Below are positions 1-6,594 of a stretch of DNA of 20,477 bases, in pieces. The position numbers and the translations under genes are program-made. Source of the stretch: a virus; IMG/VR virus record IMGVR_UViG_3300043464_000018, positions 1 through 20,477 of that record; one strand, 5' to 3'. Under the pieces are notes generated by a model that had not been told where the DNA came from, ran no database searches, and saw nothing but the letters and a program-made list of their open reading frames with translations. Position 1 is the first letter of the stretch. Each line of letters begins with the position of its first letter.

Positions 1-884
1 GGGATTACACAGACGACGAGTACACCTACGAGCCAGAGGAAGGCACACCACGCGCTAAGAAGGCTGACTACAGCAACGTAGAAGTTCTACCGGTCAGCGA
101 CCCCAATGCCGCCACCCTAAGCCAGCGAGTAGTACAGTACCAAGCGGTTATCCAGCTAGCACAGATGGCTCCGCAGATTTACAACATGCCAGTGCTGCAT
201 AGGCAAATGCTAGAGGTGTTGGGGATTAAGCATGCGGACAAGCTAGTGCCGCTCGAGGAGGATCAGAAGCCGACCGACCCGATCTCGGAGAACCAGAACG
301 CGCTGCGTGGCAAGCCATTAAAAGCCTTCTCGTATCAAGATCACGAGGCTCACATCAAGGTTCACACCTCCGCTATGAATGACCCCGTTGTTCAGCAACT
401 GATTGGGCAGAACCCACAGGCAGCGGTAATTCAAGGGTCTATGCAAGCGCATATCGCCGAGCACGTTGGCTACGCCTACCGTGTCAAGATGCAGCAGGCT
501 CTTGGCTTTGCCTTGCCAGATCAGGAAGACGAGTTGCCAGAGGACATGGAGAGAGAACTTAGCCGCATGATGGCAGAAGCCGCACCGCAAGTGCTGGCGC
601 AGTCTCAAGCCATGATGGCTCAGCAACAAGCTGCACAGAACGCTCAAGACCCAGTGCTTCAACTCCAGATGCAAGACCAGCAACGCAAGAACAAAGAGAC
701 TGAGATCAAGGAGAAGAAGCTCATGATGGACGCGGCGTCTAAGGCCGACGAGATCAGGCTAAAAGAGCAAGAAATACAGTCTAAAGAGCGCCTTGCGGGT
801 ATGAACGCGCAGATCAAGGTCATTGAAGACGCTAAAAACCGAGCAGCAAAACTACAAGAAACTAAAAAACCAACGAAGGAGTAG
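1..884 (+). CDS. Portal protein, C-terminal part (5'-truncated by window edge)
   Basis: The frame is open from base 3, so the gene begins upstream of the window; about 293 residues are visible. The portal forms the dodecameric ring at one capsid vertex through which DNA enters and leaves. The visible part holds stretches I recognise from portal C-termini of this phage group: VLPVSDPNAATLSQR near base 90, then a helical region with LHRQMLEVLGIKHADKL, then KPTDPISENQNAL and GKPLKAFSYQDHEAHIKVH. The last 100 or so residues are rich in Gln, Lys and Glu and should form long helices, comparable to the barrel domain of P22-like portals. A Met at 165 is internal because the upstream codons continue the same family sequence. 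It heads the head-assembly operon, followed closely by the scaffold and capsid genes. Confidence 0.88.
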   Translation, partial: DYTDDEYTYEPEEGTPRAKKADYSNVEVLPVSDPNAATLSQRVVQYQAVIQLAQMAPQIYNMPVLHRQMLEVLGIKHADKLVPLEEDQKPTDPISENQNALRGKPLKAFSYQDHEAHIKVHTSAMNDPVVQQLIGQNPQAAVIQGSMQAHIAEHVGYAYRVKMQQALGFALPDQEDELPEDMERELSRMMAEAAPQVLAQSQAMMAQQQAAQNAQDPVLQLQMQDQQRKNKETEIKEKKLMMDAASKADEIRLKEQEIQSKERLAGMNAQIKVIEDAKNRAAKLQETKKPTKE

Positions 885-887
885 TAA

Positions 888-1094
888 ATGGACTTAATTG
901 TTATGGACTTTATCGAGGCGATGCGCAACAAAATTCGCACCGATATGAACAACTTTACGGACGACTTGGCTACGGGCGCATGCCCAGACCATGCGGCCTA
1001 TAAAGAGCTTTGCGGGGTTATTCGAGGTCTAGCCTATGCAGAGCGTCACCTACTTGACCTCGCTGAAAACATAGAGAAGGCTAACGATGAGTGA
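888..1094 (+). CDS. Conserved small phage protein of the head module
   Basis: A 68-residue, mainly helical, soluble protein lying between the portal and the GroES-like gene. The start at 888 has AAGGAG at 876-881, inside the end of the portal gene, six bases upstream; a second ATG at 903 has no such site. Residues 26-55 include ATGACPDHAAYKELCGVIRG and LAYAERHLLDL, a pattern I associate with short proteins found next to portals in related phages. No catalytic motif is visible and the function is unknown. Its 3' end overlaps the next gene by eight bases, so the two are probably translationally coupled. A role in head assembly is suggested only by position. Confidence 0.72.
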   Translation: MDLIVMDFIEAMRNKIRTDMNNFTDDLATGACPDHAAYKELCGVIRGLAYAERHLLDLAENIEKANDE

Positions 1095-1521
1095 AGCTAT
1101 AGCAGTTCCGGAAAAAGAAATAATCCTGCCGCCGGGCGTATTTAAAGCCCCAGAAGTGGATCATGAGTATGAACAAGCCGAGCAAAAGGCAAAAGCGCTA
1201 CCAGACCCAAAAGGTTGGCGACTGCTGTGTGCCTTGGTTGACGCGGGCGATACCTACGAGAGTGGGATTGTTAAGTCTGACCAGACGGTAAAAATCGAGG
1301 AAATTACTTCCCCGGTCTTGTTCGTAGTCAAGCTTGGACCAGATGCCTACAAAGACCCTGAAAAGTTTCCTGAAGGCGCGTGGTGTAAAGAAGGCGATTT
1401 CGTGATTACTCGCCCGTATACGGGTACCAGAATCATGATTCACGGCAAGGAATTTCGCTTGATTAATGACGACCAAGTAGAAGCGACGGTCGAAGACCCA
1501 CGTGGCATACAACGCGTTTAA
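1087..1521 (+). CDS. Phage GroES-like co-chaperonin
   Basis: A 144-residue protein resembling Cpn10. GroES caps the GroEL chamber, and phage versions such as T4 gp31 modify the host chaperonin so it can fold the capsid protein. After an extra N-terminal arm of about 40 residues, the core begins at PKGWRLLCALVD. A loop at about residues 53-72 contains SGIVKSD (59-65), which fits the mobile loop whose hydrophobic Ile-Val-Leu tripeptide grips GroEL. A later stretch EGDFVITRPYTGTRI (102-116) fits the GD-V-x(n)-G strand of GroES, and GKEFRLINDDQVEATV fits its C-terminal strands. It is longer than the roughly 97-residue bacterial GroES because of the N-terminal arm and a PDAYKDPEKFPEGAW insertion. 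It overlaps the gene before it and is followed by the scaffold gene. No GroEL gene is in the window. Confidence 0.82.
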   Translation: MSEAIAVPEKEIILPPGVFKAPEVDHEYEQAEQKAKALPDPKGWRLLCALVDAGDTYESGIVKSDQTVKIEEITSPVLFVVKLGPDAYKDPEKFPEGAWCKEGDFVITRPYTGTRIMIHGKEFRLINDDQVEATVEDPRGIQRV

Positions 1522-1532
1522 AGGAGATAAAC

Positions 1533-2516
1533 ATGGCTGAATATGAAACAGAAGAGTTTAAGTTTCCGCATGAAACTGAAGAGACGGAATCTAAGGGTAA
1601 ACCCGAAGATGACATAGAAATTGATGTCGATGCTGAAGGTGACGTATCCATTGAGATTGAGGACGACACCCCACCCCGCGACAGAACCGCTAAGCCTTTG
1701 GACAGAAATGTCGAAGACCCAACGGATGAAGAGATTGAGTCATACACCAAAGGTGCGCAGGCTCGTATCAAAGAACTAACACATGCGCGGCACGATGAAC
1801 GTCGCGCTAAAGAAGCAGCGCAGCGCGAAAAGCAAGAACTTGAGCGATTAGCTCAGCAGTTCATGGAAGAGAATCGTAGGCTTAAAGAGTATGTAAAGAC
1901 CGGCGAAGCTACCTATGCAGAAACTTTGCAAGCCAAAGCTGAAGCAGAGATGGAGATGGCGCGACGTAAGTTTAAAGAAGCGCAAGAATCCTACGATGCT
2001 GATGCGATGCTAGAAGCGCAAGAAGCGTTGACTGATGCAAAGATGAAGCTTGAGAGTGCAAAAAATTTCAAGCCGACCCCTTTACAAAATAATCAAGATG
2101 ATGTACAAACGTATCAAACGGCTCCCGAAGCCCCCAAACTTGATGATAAAACCTTGCGCTGGCAAGCAAAAAACCAGTGGTTTGGAACTCCGGGGTACGA
2201 AGAAATGACGGCCTTTGCTCTAGGGCTGCACCAAAAACTAGTGGCTACCGGGGTTGATCCCCGCTCAGATGAATACTTCGAGCGCGTAGATGCTCGCTTA
2301 AAACAGGTCTTCCCGGAGATGTTGGGCGGAACTGAGACGGTTAAGGCTGAGCCGACTAAAAAACCTGCGAATGTTGTGGCTCCTGCCACCCGTTCATCGG
2401 GTGCCAAGAAAGTAATCAAACTCACTACGACCCAAGCTCGCTTGGCGGAGAAGTATGGTTTATCCCACAAACAATATGCACAGGAAATTTTAAAATTGGA
2501 GGCTCAAAATGGCTAA
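1533..2516 (+). CDS. Capsid scaffolding protein
   Basis: A 327-residue protein placed between the co-chaperonin and capsid genes, where scaffolds lie in many phages. Residues 1-75 are very acidic and probably disordered. Residues about 75-180 form a long charged coiled coil (RHDERRAKEAAQREKQELE, then FMEENRRLKEY and MARRKFKEAQESYDADAML). The second half holds a more globular stretch around WQAKNQWFGTPGYEEMTAF and ends in a basic helical segment (TTTQARLAEKYGLSHKQYA), as in scaffolds whose C-terminus contacts the capsid protein. It would guide procapsid assembly and then leave or be degraded. AAGGAG precedes the ATG. It overlaps the next gene by eight bases. No protease motif is visible, so a protease-scaffold fusion is unlikely. 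Confidence 0.78.
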   Translation: MAEYETEEFKFPHETEETESKGKPEDDIEIDVDAEGDVSIEIEDDTPPRDRTAKPLDRNVEDPTDEEIESYTKGAQARIKELTHARHDERRAKEAAQREKQELERLAQQFMEENRRLKEYVKTGEATYAETLQAKAEAEMEMARRKFKEAQESYDADAMLEAQEALTDAKMKLESAKNFKPTPLQNNQDDVQTYQTAPEAPKLDDKTLRWQAKNQWFGTPGYEEMTAFALGLHQKLVATGVDPRSDEYFERVDARLKQVFPEMLGGTETVKAEPTKKPANVVAPATRSSGAKKVIKLTTTQARLAEKYGLSHKQYAQEILKLEAQNG

Positions 2517-2961
2517 TAACCGCGCAACCCGTGAACAAGAAACACGCGAAAATAACACCCCTAGGTACGAATATCGTCCACCTAGTACTTTGCCTGAACC
2601 TAACCCGGACCCAGATTACGACTTTCACTGGGTAGCAACTTCGATTGCTGGACAAGACAACGCCACAAACGTGTCTCAAAAGTTCCGCGATAAGTGGGTA
2701 CCGTGTAAGGCAGAAGACTATCCTGAACTCCAGATCAACGGCAATAAGGATGGGAACGTAGAAATTGGTGGCTTGCTCTTGTGCAAGAAACCTAAAGAAC
2801 TGGCTGAAGCCCGTAGACGCTATTTTGATGACAAAGCTCAAAAACAAATGGAGTCCGTGGACAACAGCTTTTTGAAAAACAACGACGCTCGTATGCCTTT
2901 GTTTGCTGATCGAAAGAGCACAACAACCAGAGGACGCGGGTTTGGTAATGGTAATTCTTAA
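2509..2961 (+). CDS. Conserved phage protein between scaffold and capsid genes
   Basis: A 150-residue soluble protein whose start lies eight bases inside the scaffold gene. I recognise the general pattern from the head modules of related phages: a proline-rich N-terminus (about residues 18-40), then DFHWVATSIAGQDNATNVS, then FRDKWVPCKAEDYPEL and GNVEIGGLLLCKKP, an Arg/Lys helix, and MESVDNSFLKNNDARMPLF. The C-terminal tail is Gly/Arg rich and flexible. The mixture of a conserved Trp-containing core and a basic helix could suit a minor capsid component, but no experimentally known function comes to mind. Position and coupling indicate a role in head assembly. Confidence 0.7.
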   Translation: MANNRATREQETRENNTPRYEYRPPSTLPEPNPDPDYDFHWVATSIAGQDNATNVSQKFRDKWVPCKAEDYPELQINGNKDGNVEIGGLLLCKKPKELAEARRRYFDDKAQKQMESVDNSFLKNNDARMPLFADRKSTTTRGRGFGNGNS

Positions 2962-2974
2962 TTAGGAGATTTAA

Positions 2975-3601
2975 ATGGCTTATCCAACCGTTTCTGCTCC
3001 CTATGGCTTAGTACCAATCAACAGCGTGGATGGCAAACCCTACGCTGGTGCAACCCGTCAATTGCCAATCGCTAGTACTTATAACACTGCGATTTTTAAC
3101 GGGGATATTGTTCGTGTAGCCGCAGGTGGCACAATTGAAAAATCAACTGTAACTGTTGACTCTACAACCGCAGCCGCAAACAACACTTATGGTGTGTTTA
3201 TGGGTGTTCAGTACGTTAACAGCCAAGGTCAAACCGTTCAGGCTCAATACTATCCAGGCAACGCCGCTGCTTCTAGTGCTGTTGCTTACGTAGTTGATGA
3301 TCCTATGGCTGCTTTCAAAACGGCAGTAACTTTCAGCGGCAACGCTACTGTAACTACCGTTAATCAAAGCATCATTGGTACCAACATGTCTGTACGTCAA
3401 GGTACTGGTAGCACCATAACTGGTGACTCCGCTGTATCTGTGTACGCAACTAACGCACAAGGTAATGCTGCTGCACTGCCAGTTCGTGTAGTTGAAGTAG
3501 TTCCTGCAACTGCGACTGGTGCAAATGCCTTCACTGAAGTTGTTGTGAAGTTGAATAACCCACAAATCCTCCGTGCTGCTGCACTGGATTACACAGCATA
3601 A
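2975..3601 (+). CDS. Structural protein, probable capsid decoration or stabilising protein
   Basis: A 208-residue protein rich in Ala, Thr, Val and Asn with almost no charged residues after the first quarter, typical of beta-rich virion proteins. The N-terminus (MAYPTVSAPYGLVPINSVDG) and the segment YVNSQGQTVQAQYYPG followed by VAYVVDDPMAAFK match the pattern of proteins encoded directly before the major capsid gene in related phages. Codon use shares the smooth, highly expressed look of the capsid gene that follows. A strong AGGAG lies at 2964-2968, and the gap to the capsid gene is 12 bases, so both are probably made in large amounts from one transcript. I infer a decoration or head-stabilising role from these features; a second capsid subunit is an alternative. 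Confidence 0.72.
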   Translation: MAYPTVSAPYGLVPINSVDGKPYAGATRQLPIASTYNTAIFNGDIVRVAAGGTIEKSTVTVDSTTAAANNTYGVFMGVQYVNSQGQTVQAQYYPGNAAASSAVAYVVDDPMAAFKTAVTFSGNATVTTVNQSIIGTNMSVRQGTGSTITGDSAVSVYATNAQGNAAALPVRVVEVVPATATGANAFTEVVVKLNNPQILRAAALDYTA

Positions 3602-3613
3602 GGAGCTTAAAAA

Positions 3614-4528
3614 ATGGCTATTTCTCGTGCACAACTACTAAAAGAGTTGCTCCCCGGCCTCAATGCCTTGTTCGGTTTAGAGTACAAGCGTTACGGCGAA
3701 GAGCACAAAGAGATCTACGAAACTGAGAAATCAGAGCGTAGCTTCGAAGAAGAAACCAAGTTGTCTGGCTTCAGTGCCGCTCCCGTCAAGAACGAGGGCA
3801 GCGCAATTGCTTATGACAATGCGCAAGAAGCTTTCACAGCGCGCTATAACCATGAAACCATCGCTTTAGGTTTCTCGATCACCGAAGAGGCGATTGAAGA
3901 TAACTTGTATGACAGCCTTTCTGGTCGTTATACCAAAGCATTGGCTCGTGCCATGGCTTATACCAAGCAAGTTAAAGCTGCTTCTGTATTGAACAACGGC
4001 TTTACCAACTCCAGCCAGTATTACGGCGGCGACGGTGTACCTCTGTTTTCTACTCAGCATCCTTTGGTTTCTGGTGGTGTTAACAGCAACCGTCCTACCA
4101 CTGGCGCTGACTTGAATGAAACTTCGTTGGAAAACGCAGTTATTCAGATTAGCTTGTGGACAGACGAGCGCGGATTGCTCATCGCAGCAATGCCCCGTAA
4201 GCTGATTATTCCTCCACAACTTCAGTTCGTTGCAACCCGTTTACTTGAGACTAACCTTCGTGTTGGTACCAACGACAACGACATCAACGCATTGAAGAAC
4301 AATGGCTCAATCCCAGAAGGTTACGCAATTAACCACTATCTGACTGATCCAAATGCATGGTTCTTGACCACCGACGTTCCTAACGGCATGAAGCATTTTG
4401 AGCGTATGCCTTTAAGCAACTCGATGGATGGTGATTTCGACACCGGTAACGTACGTTATAAGGCTCGTGAGCGTTATTCGTTCGGCTGGTCCGATCCTCT
4501 CGGTATGTTCGGTTCACCCGGAGCTTAA
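3614..4528 (+). CDS. Major capsid protein (HK97 fold)
   Basis: A 304-residue protein that would form the icosahedral shell. The N-terminal region contains KELLPGLNALFGLEYKRYGEEHKEIYE and a charged KSERSFEEETKLSGF segment that would correspond to the extended E-loop. The middle contains NHETIALGFSITEEAIEDN and LARAMAYTKQVKAASVLNNGF, a spine-helix pattern I associate with the Mu gpT-like and related major head subunits. FSTQHPLVSGGVNSNRP and a C-terminal ARERYSFGWSDPLGMFGSPGA complete the family pattern. The length suits a capsid without a delta domain, consistent with the separate scaffold gene. The start is supported by AAGGAG at 3600-3605. An intrinsic terminator lies only nine bases after the stop, so this is the end of the head transcription unit. 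Confidence 0.88.
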   Translation: MAISRAQLLKELLPGLNALFGLEYKRYGEEHKEIYETEKSERSFEEETKLSGFSAAPVKNEGSAIAYDNAQEAFTARYNHETIALGFSITEEAIEDNLYDSLSGRYTKALARAMAYTKQVKAASVLNNGFTNSSQYYGGDGVPLFSTQHPLVSGGVNSNRPTTGADLNETSLENAVIQISLWTDERGLLIAAMPRKLIIPPQLQFVATRLLETNLRVGTNDNDINALKNNGSIPEGYAINHYLTDPNAWFLTTDVPNGMKHFERMPLSNSMDGDFDTGNVRYKARERYSFGWSDPLGMFGSPGA

Positions 4529-4536
4529 GTTGTACA

Positions 4537-4558
4537 GGGGGCCATGTGCCCCCTTTTT
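4537..4558 (+). terminator. Intrinsic terminator after the capsid gene
   Basis: GGGGGC at 4537-4542 pairs perfectly with GCCCCC at 4548-4553 around a five-base loop, followed by five T at 4554-4558. It begins nine bases after the capsid stop and is the only clear Rho-independent terminator in the window. It would end or reduce transcription between the head genes and the downstream structural genes. Confidence 0.88.
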
Positions 4559-4654
4559 GTTGGGCTGGTTAAGCAGACGTAAAAGGATGTAGTAAGCGGT
4601 GTATTTTTCTGCTTTCATAACCGCGTGAAGTAACTACCAAATTTTCAGCCCAAC
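4559..4654 (+). ncRNA. Candidate structured RNA with predicted pseudoknot
   Basis: By eye this stretch contains four mutually compatible helices. P1: GTTGGGCTG at 4559-4567 pairs with CAGCCCAAC at 4646-4654 (nine Watson-Crick pairs). P2: GTAGT 4589-4593 pairs with ACTAC 4633-4637. P3: GCGGT 4596-4600 pairs with ACCGC 4620-4624. A seven-base match joins AAGCAGA 4571-4577 to TCTGCTT 4608-4614, which sits in the P3 loop, giving a pseudoknot. No open frame with a ribosome site covers it. It could be a small RNA, a processed 3' end of the capsid message, or part of the leader of the gene at 4774. I cannot match it to a named RNA family, and the fold has not been computed or tested by covariation. 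Confidence 0.45.
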
Positions 4655-4681
4655 GCTTGCTTTTTATGTTATATGGAGTAA

Positions 4682-4746
4682 GATTCGTTTATCTGGGTGA
4701 ATCGCTTATCAAACCGCCCCAGCGGACGCATACACGATTGATAGGC
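4682..4746 (+). promoter_or_regulatory. Candidate folded 5' leader of the gene at 4774
   Basis: GATTC at 4682-4686 pairs with GAATC at 4699-4703. Directly adjacent, GCTTATCAA at 4704-4712 pairs with TTGATAGGC at 4738-4746 (nine pairs, one G-U), enclosing a small hairpin CCGC 4714-4717 with GCGG 4722-4725. The fold ends about 14 bases before the AAGGA ribosome site at 4760-4764. It may influence stability or translation of the downstream gene. Nothing identifies a ligand or a protein partner. Confidence 0.35.
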
Positions 4747-4773
4747 TGAACTTTGTATGAAGGACAATTTATT

Positions 4774-5280
4774 ATGGCATTAGCAACTACCTCAGCCGTA
4801 TGGCGCTCCACTGGTGGAGATCAAACACGTACAGCATATGCTGGCTCCATGGTTATGGCAGCACAGTTTTACATCGCAAACACCGCAGCAACTTCAAACG
4901 TAGTAACTTCTTCAGCTACTGGCGCTCCAGCGTTGATTCTGCCTGCTGGCGCAGTTGTTACCGAAGTTATTGTTTCTAGTGGTGGCGGCGGTAATGCCAC
5001 TGCTAACGTAGGGTTTACCCCATTAATTGGTGTTGGTCCAGCACAAACTCCTACTCTTGGTACAAACGTACCAGCCGCTTTTGTTTCTGCTGGTAACGTT
5101 TCTGCACGTACAGTATTTACTGTTGGTGGTACAGGCGGAGGAGATTCTTTGGGTAACGTAGCTAACGCAACTAACTTAGTTGTTGTAACTAATACCCAAG
5201 GCGCTGCTAACGCTATTGCTGGTGTTGTTTCTGGCGACATAATCTATTACGTAGCTGATACTGGCGCAGAAAACGTCTAA
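4774..5280 (+). CDS. Putative virion structural protein
   Basis: A 168-residue protein of low charge, rich in Ala, Thr, Val and Gly. I use the ATG at 4774 because AAGGA at 4760-4764 is nine bases upstream; an in-frame TTG at 4753 has no such site and lies next to the folded leader. The sequence starts MALATTSAVWRSTGGDQ and later has PAGAVVTEVIVSSGGGGNATAN and, near the end, TNLVVVTNTQGAANA and SGDIIYYVADTGAENV, a pattern consistent with a beta-sandwich capsid or tail surface protein. It is the first gene after the capsid terminator and is followed 11 bases later by two paralogous structural genes. Composition resembles the decoration candidate at 2975. Specific function unknown; a secreted or enzymatic role is not supported. 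Confidence 0.62.
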   Translation: MALATTSAVWRSTGGDQTRTAYAGSMVMAAQFYIANTAATSNVVTSSATGAPALILPAGAVVTEVIVSSGGGGNATANVGFTPLIGVGPAQTPTLGTNVPAAFVSAGNVSARTVFTVGGTGGGDSLGNVANATNLVVVTNTQGAANAIAGVVSGDIIYYVADTGAENV

Positions 5281-5291
5281 TAGGAGGCCAC

Positions 5292-5780
5292 ATGGCTATG
5301 CAATATGACGTAAAGTCGTACCATGCAACAGCGTCATCGCTTGCGTATGGGGATCGTACACGCTTAAAAGGGATAGTTATATCTCCTAGCACGTCTACGA
5401 CTTTTAACTCCTGTATAGTTGATACGGCTGGGGCTTTGACGGGAACGTACGATATTCCAGGCTCAACAACCTGTACAGTGACTATTGCTAATCATGGCTT
5501 GTCTGATGGAGACATAGTTGGGTTGAATTTTACTAGTGGTACGGCGGTAGACGACAGTTATGTGGTGGCAAATGTAACAACCAATACATTTACTGTAACC
5601 ACAGCAACCTTAACGACTAGTGGCAACGTAACCATGTATCCTAAGATTCTGACCGAATTAGATTGCTCAACAGGAACAGCGTTTTATACGTTAATTCCAG
5701 GTGAAGGCATCCTTGCGACAGAAGGGTTATTTTGCTTGTTGCCCTCCACAACCGTAACTATGACTGTTTTTTACGGATAG
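5292..5780 (+). CDS. Putative virion protein with FCCH-like insertion (paralogue 1)
   Basis: A 162-residue beta-rich protein, paralogous to the next gene. The outer parts, QYDVKSYHATASS with RTRLKGIVIS at the N-terminus and LIPGEGILATEGLFCLLP with TVFYG at the C-terminus, match a short phage virion protein pattern I know without the middle. The middle (about residues 56-115: NHGLSDGDIVGLNFTSGTA and NTFTVTTATLTTSGN) resembles the small beta-barrel called FCCH, first named in ubiquitin-activating enzyme E1 and common as an add-on in phage tail and capsid proteins. No ubiquitin chemistry is implied. AGGAGG at 5282-5287 precedes the ATG. I infer a surface-exposed structural role; whether it sits on head or tail cannot be told. 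Confidence 0.65.
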   Translation: MAMQYDVKSYHATASSLAYGDRTRLKGIVISPSTSTTFNSCIVDTAGALTGTYDIPGSTTCTVTIANHGLSDGDIVGLNFTSGTAVDDSYVVANVTTNTFTVTTATLTTSGNVTMYPKILTELDCSTGTAFYTLIPGEGILATEGLFCLLPSTTVTMTVFYG

Positions 5781-5789
5781 GAATAGGCC

Positions 5790-6281
5790 ATGATGCAATA
5801 TGACGTCAAATCCGCCCGTGCCGCAGGTACGGGATTGCTTGTAACGCAAATTCCTGTAAGGTTAAAGTCTATTACGGTAACTAGCGGAACTTCATCTTCA
5901 AGACAGACCGCTATATGTGACCCTAGCGTTCAAGAGTCTGGTACATACTCCCGTACTAGCCCTAGCGCTACCATTACTGTGACTATTGTTAACCATGGTT
6001 TTGTTACTGGGCAGCGGGTATTTTTAGACTTTACGTCTGGTACTGGACGTGATGGCGTATATGAAGTTACAGTAACAGGTGATAACACTTTTACTTGTGC
6101 AGACGCTCCAACCACAACAACAAGCGGAAATGTCACAGCATATAGCAGTATTGCTTTAGAAATTGATACATTTAGTACAGTTGGACTACCTATTTTGATT
6201 CCAGGCGAAGGCATTTATTGCCCGAATGGTATTTTTGTGGGTTGTGGCTCTTCTGTGACTGCGACGGTGTTCTATGGCTAA
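5790..6281 (+). CDS. Putative virion protein with FCCH-like insertion (paralogue 2)
   Basis: A 163-residue paralogue of the preceding gene. Shared landmarks are QYDVKSA versus QYDVKSY at the N-terminus, RLKSITVTSGTS versus RLKGIVISPSTS, TVTIVNHGFVTGQRVFLDF versus TVTIANHGLSDGDIVGLNF, and (L/I)IPGEGI with TVFYG at the C-terminus. Overall identity is moderate and the DNA has diverged, so the duplication is old or the genes were acquired separately. Two ATG codons occur in succession at 5790 and 5793; the upstream site is a weak GGAATAGG. The end overlaps the next gene by eight bases. Function is presumed structural, possibly giving two alternative surface proteins at equivalent positions. Confidence 0.65.
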   Translation: MMQYDVKSARAAGTGLLVTQIPVRLKSITVTSGTSSSRQTAICDPSVQESGTYSRTSPSATITVTIVNHGFVTGQRVFLDFTSGTGRDGVYEVTVTGDNTFTCADAPTTTTSGNVTAYSSIALEIDTFSTVGLPILIPGEGIYCPNGIFVGCGSSVTATVFYG

Positions 6282-6594
6282 GTCTCCTGCATGGACTCGC
6301 AAAGAAGGCAAGAACCCCGAAGGCGGTCTAAACGCCAAGGGCAGGGCTTCCTACAATGCTGCTAACCCTGGCAAACCAGGCCTGAAAAGGCCTCAGCCAG
6401 AAGGCGGCGCTCGCCGGGATTCGTTCTGCGCCCGCATGAAGGGTATGAAAAAGAAGTTAACTTCAGCCAAAACCGCCAATGATCCGAACTCACGGATTAA
6501 TAAGTCTTTACGGGCTTGGAACTGCAAAGAAGGCGGTTCTGTCCGTGGTGGAGGCTGCGAAGTTAGGGGTAAGACGAAAGGCAGGATAATTTAA
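6274..6594 (+). CDS. Small basic phage protein (DUF6321-like) with C-terminal tag
   Basis: A 106-residue, strongly basic protein. Its core shows a pattern widespread in phages and other viruses: SPAWTRKEGKNPEGGLNAKG at residues 4-23, then DSFCARMKGMKKKLTSAKTA and DPNSRINKSLRAWNC. I recall the N-terminal motif under the name DUF6321, from memory only. As I remember relatives, the core normally ends at the WNC; here about 22 residues follow, containing EGGSVRGGGCEVRGKTKGRI, a member of the tag family shared with downstream genes. The start lies eight bases inside the preceding structural gene and the stop overlaps the next start (TAATG). Basic charge suggests nucleic-acid contact, perhaps inside the capsid, but function is unknown. 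Confidence 0.75.
   Translation: MAKSPAWTRKEGKNPEGGLNAKGRASYNAANPGKPGLKRPQPEGGARRDSFCARMKGMKKKLTSAKTANDPNSRINKSLRAWNCKEGGSVRGGGCEVRGKTKGRII

Noticed and set aside
318-683. 121-codon - strand frame over the portal gene
   Set aside because: The sense strand encodes recognisable portal sequence; the antisense product has no start context or neighbours on that strand.
4657-4684. Possible sigma-70 promoter TTGCTT - 16 bases - TAAGAT
   Set aside because: Only a partial match to both boxes and overlapping candidate RNA structure; such matches occur often in AT-rich gaps. Kept only as a remark.
4753-4773. TTG start for the gene at 4774
   Set aside because: The ATG at 4774 has an AAGGA at good distance, and the extra seven residues cover that ribosome site itself.
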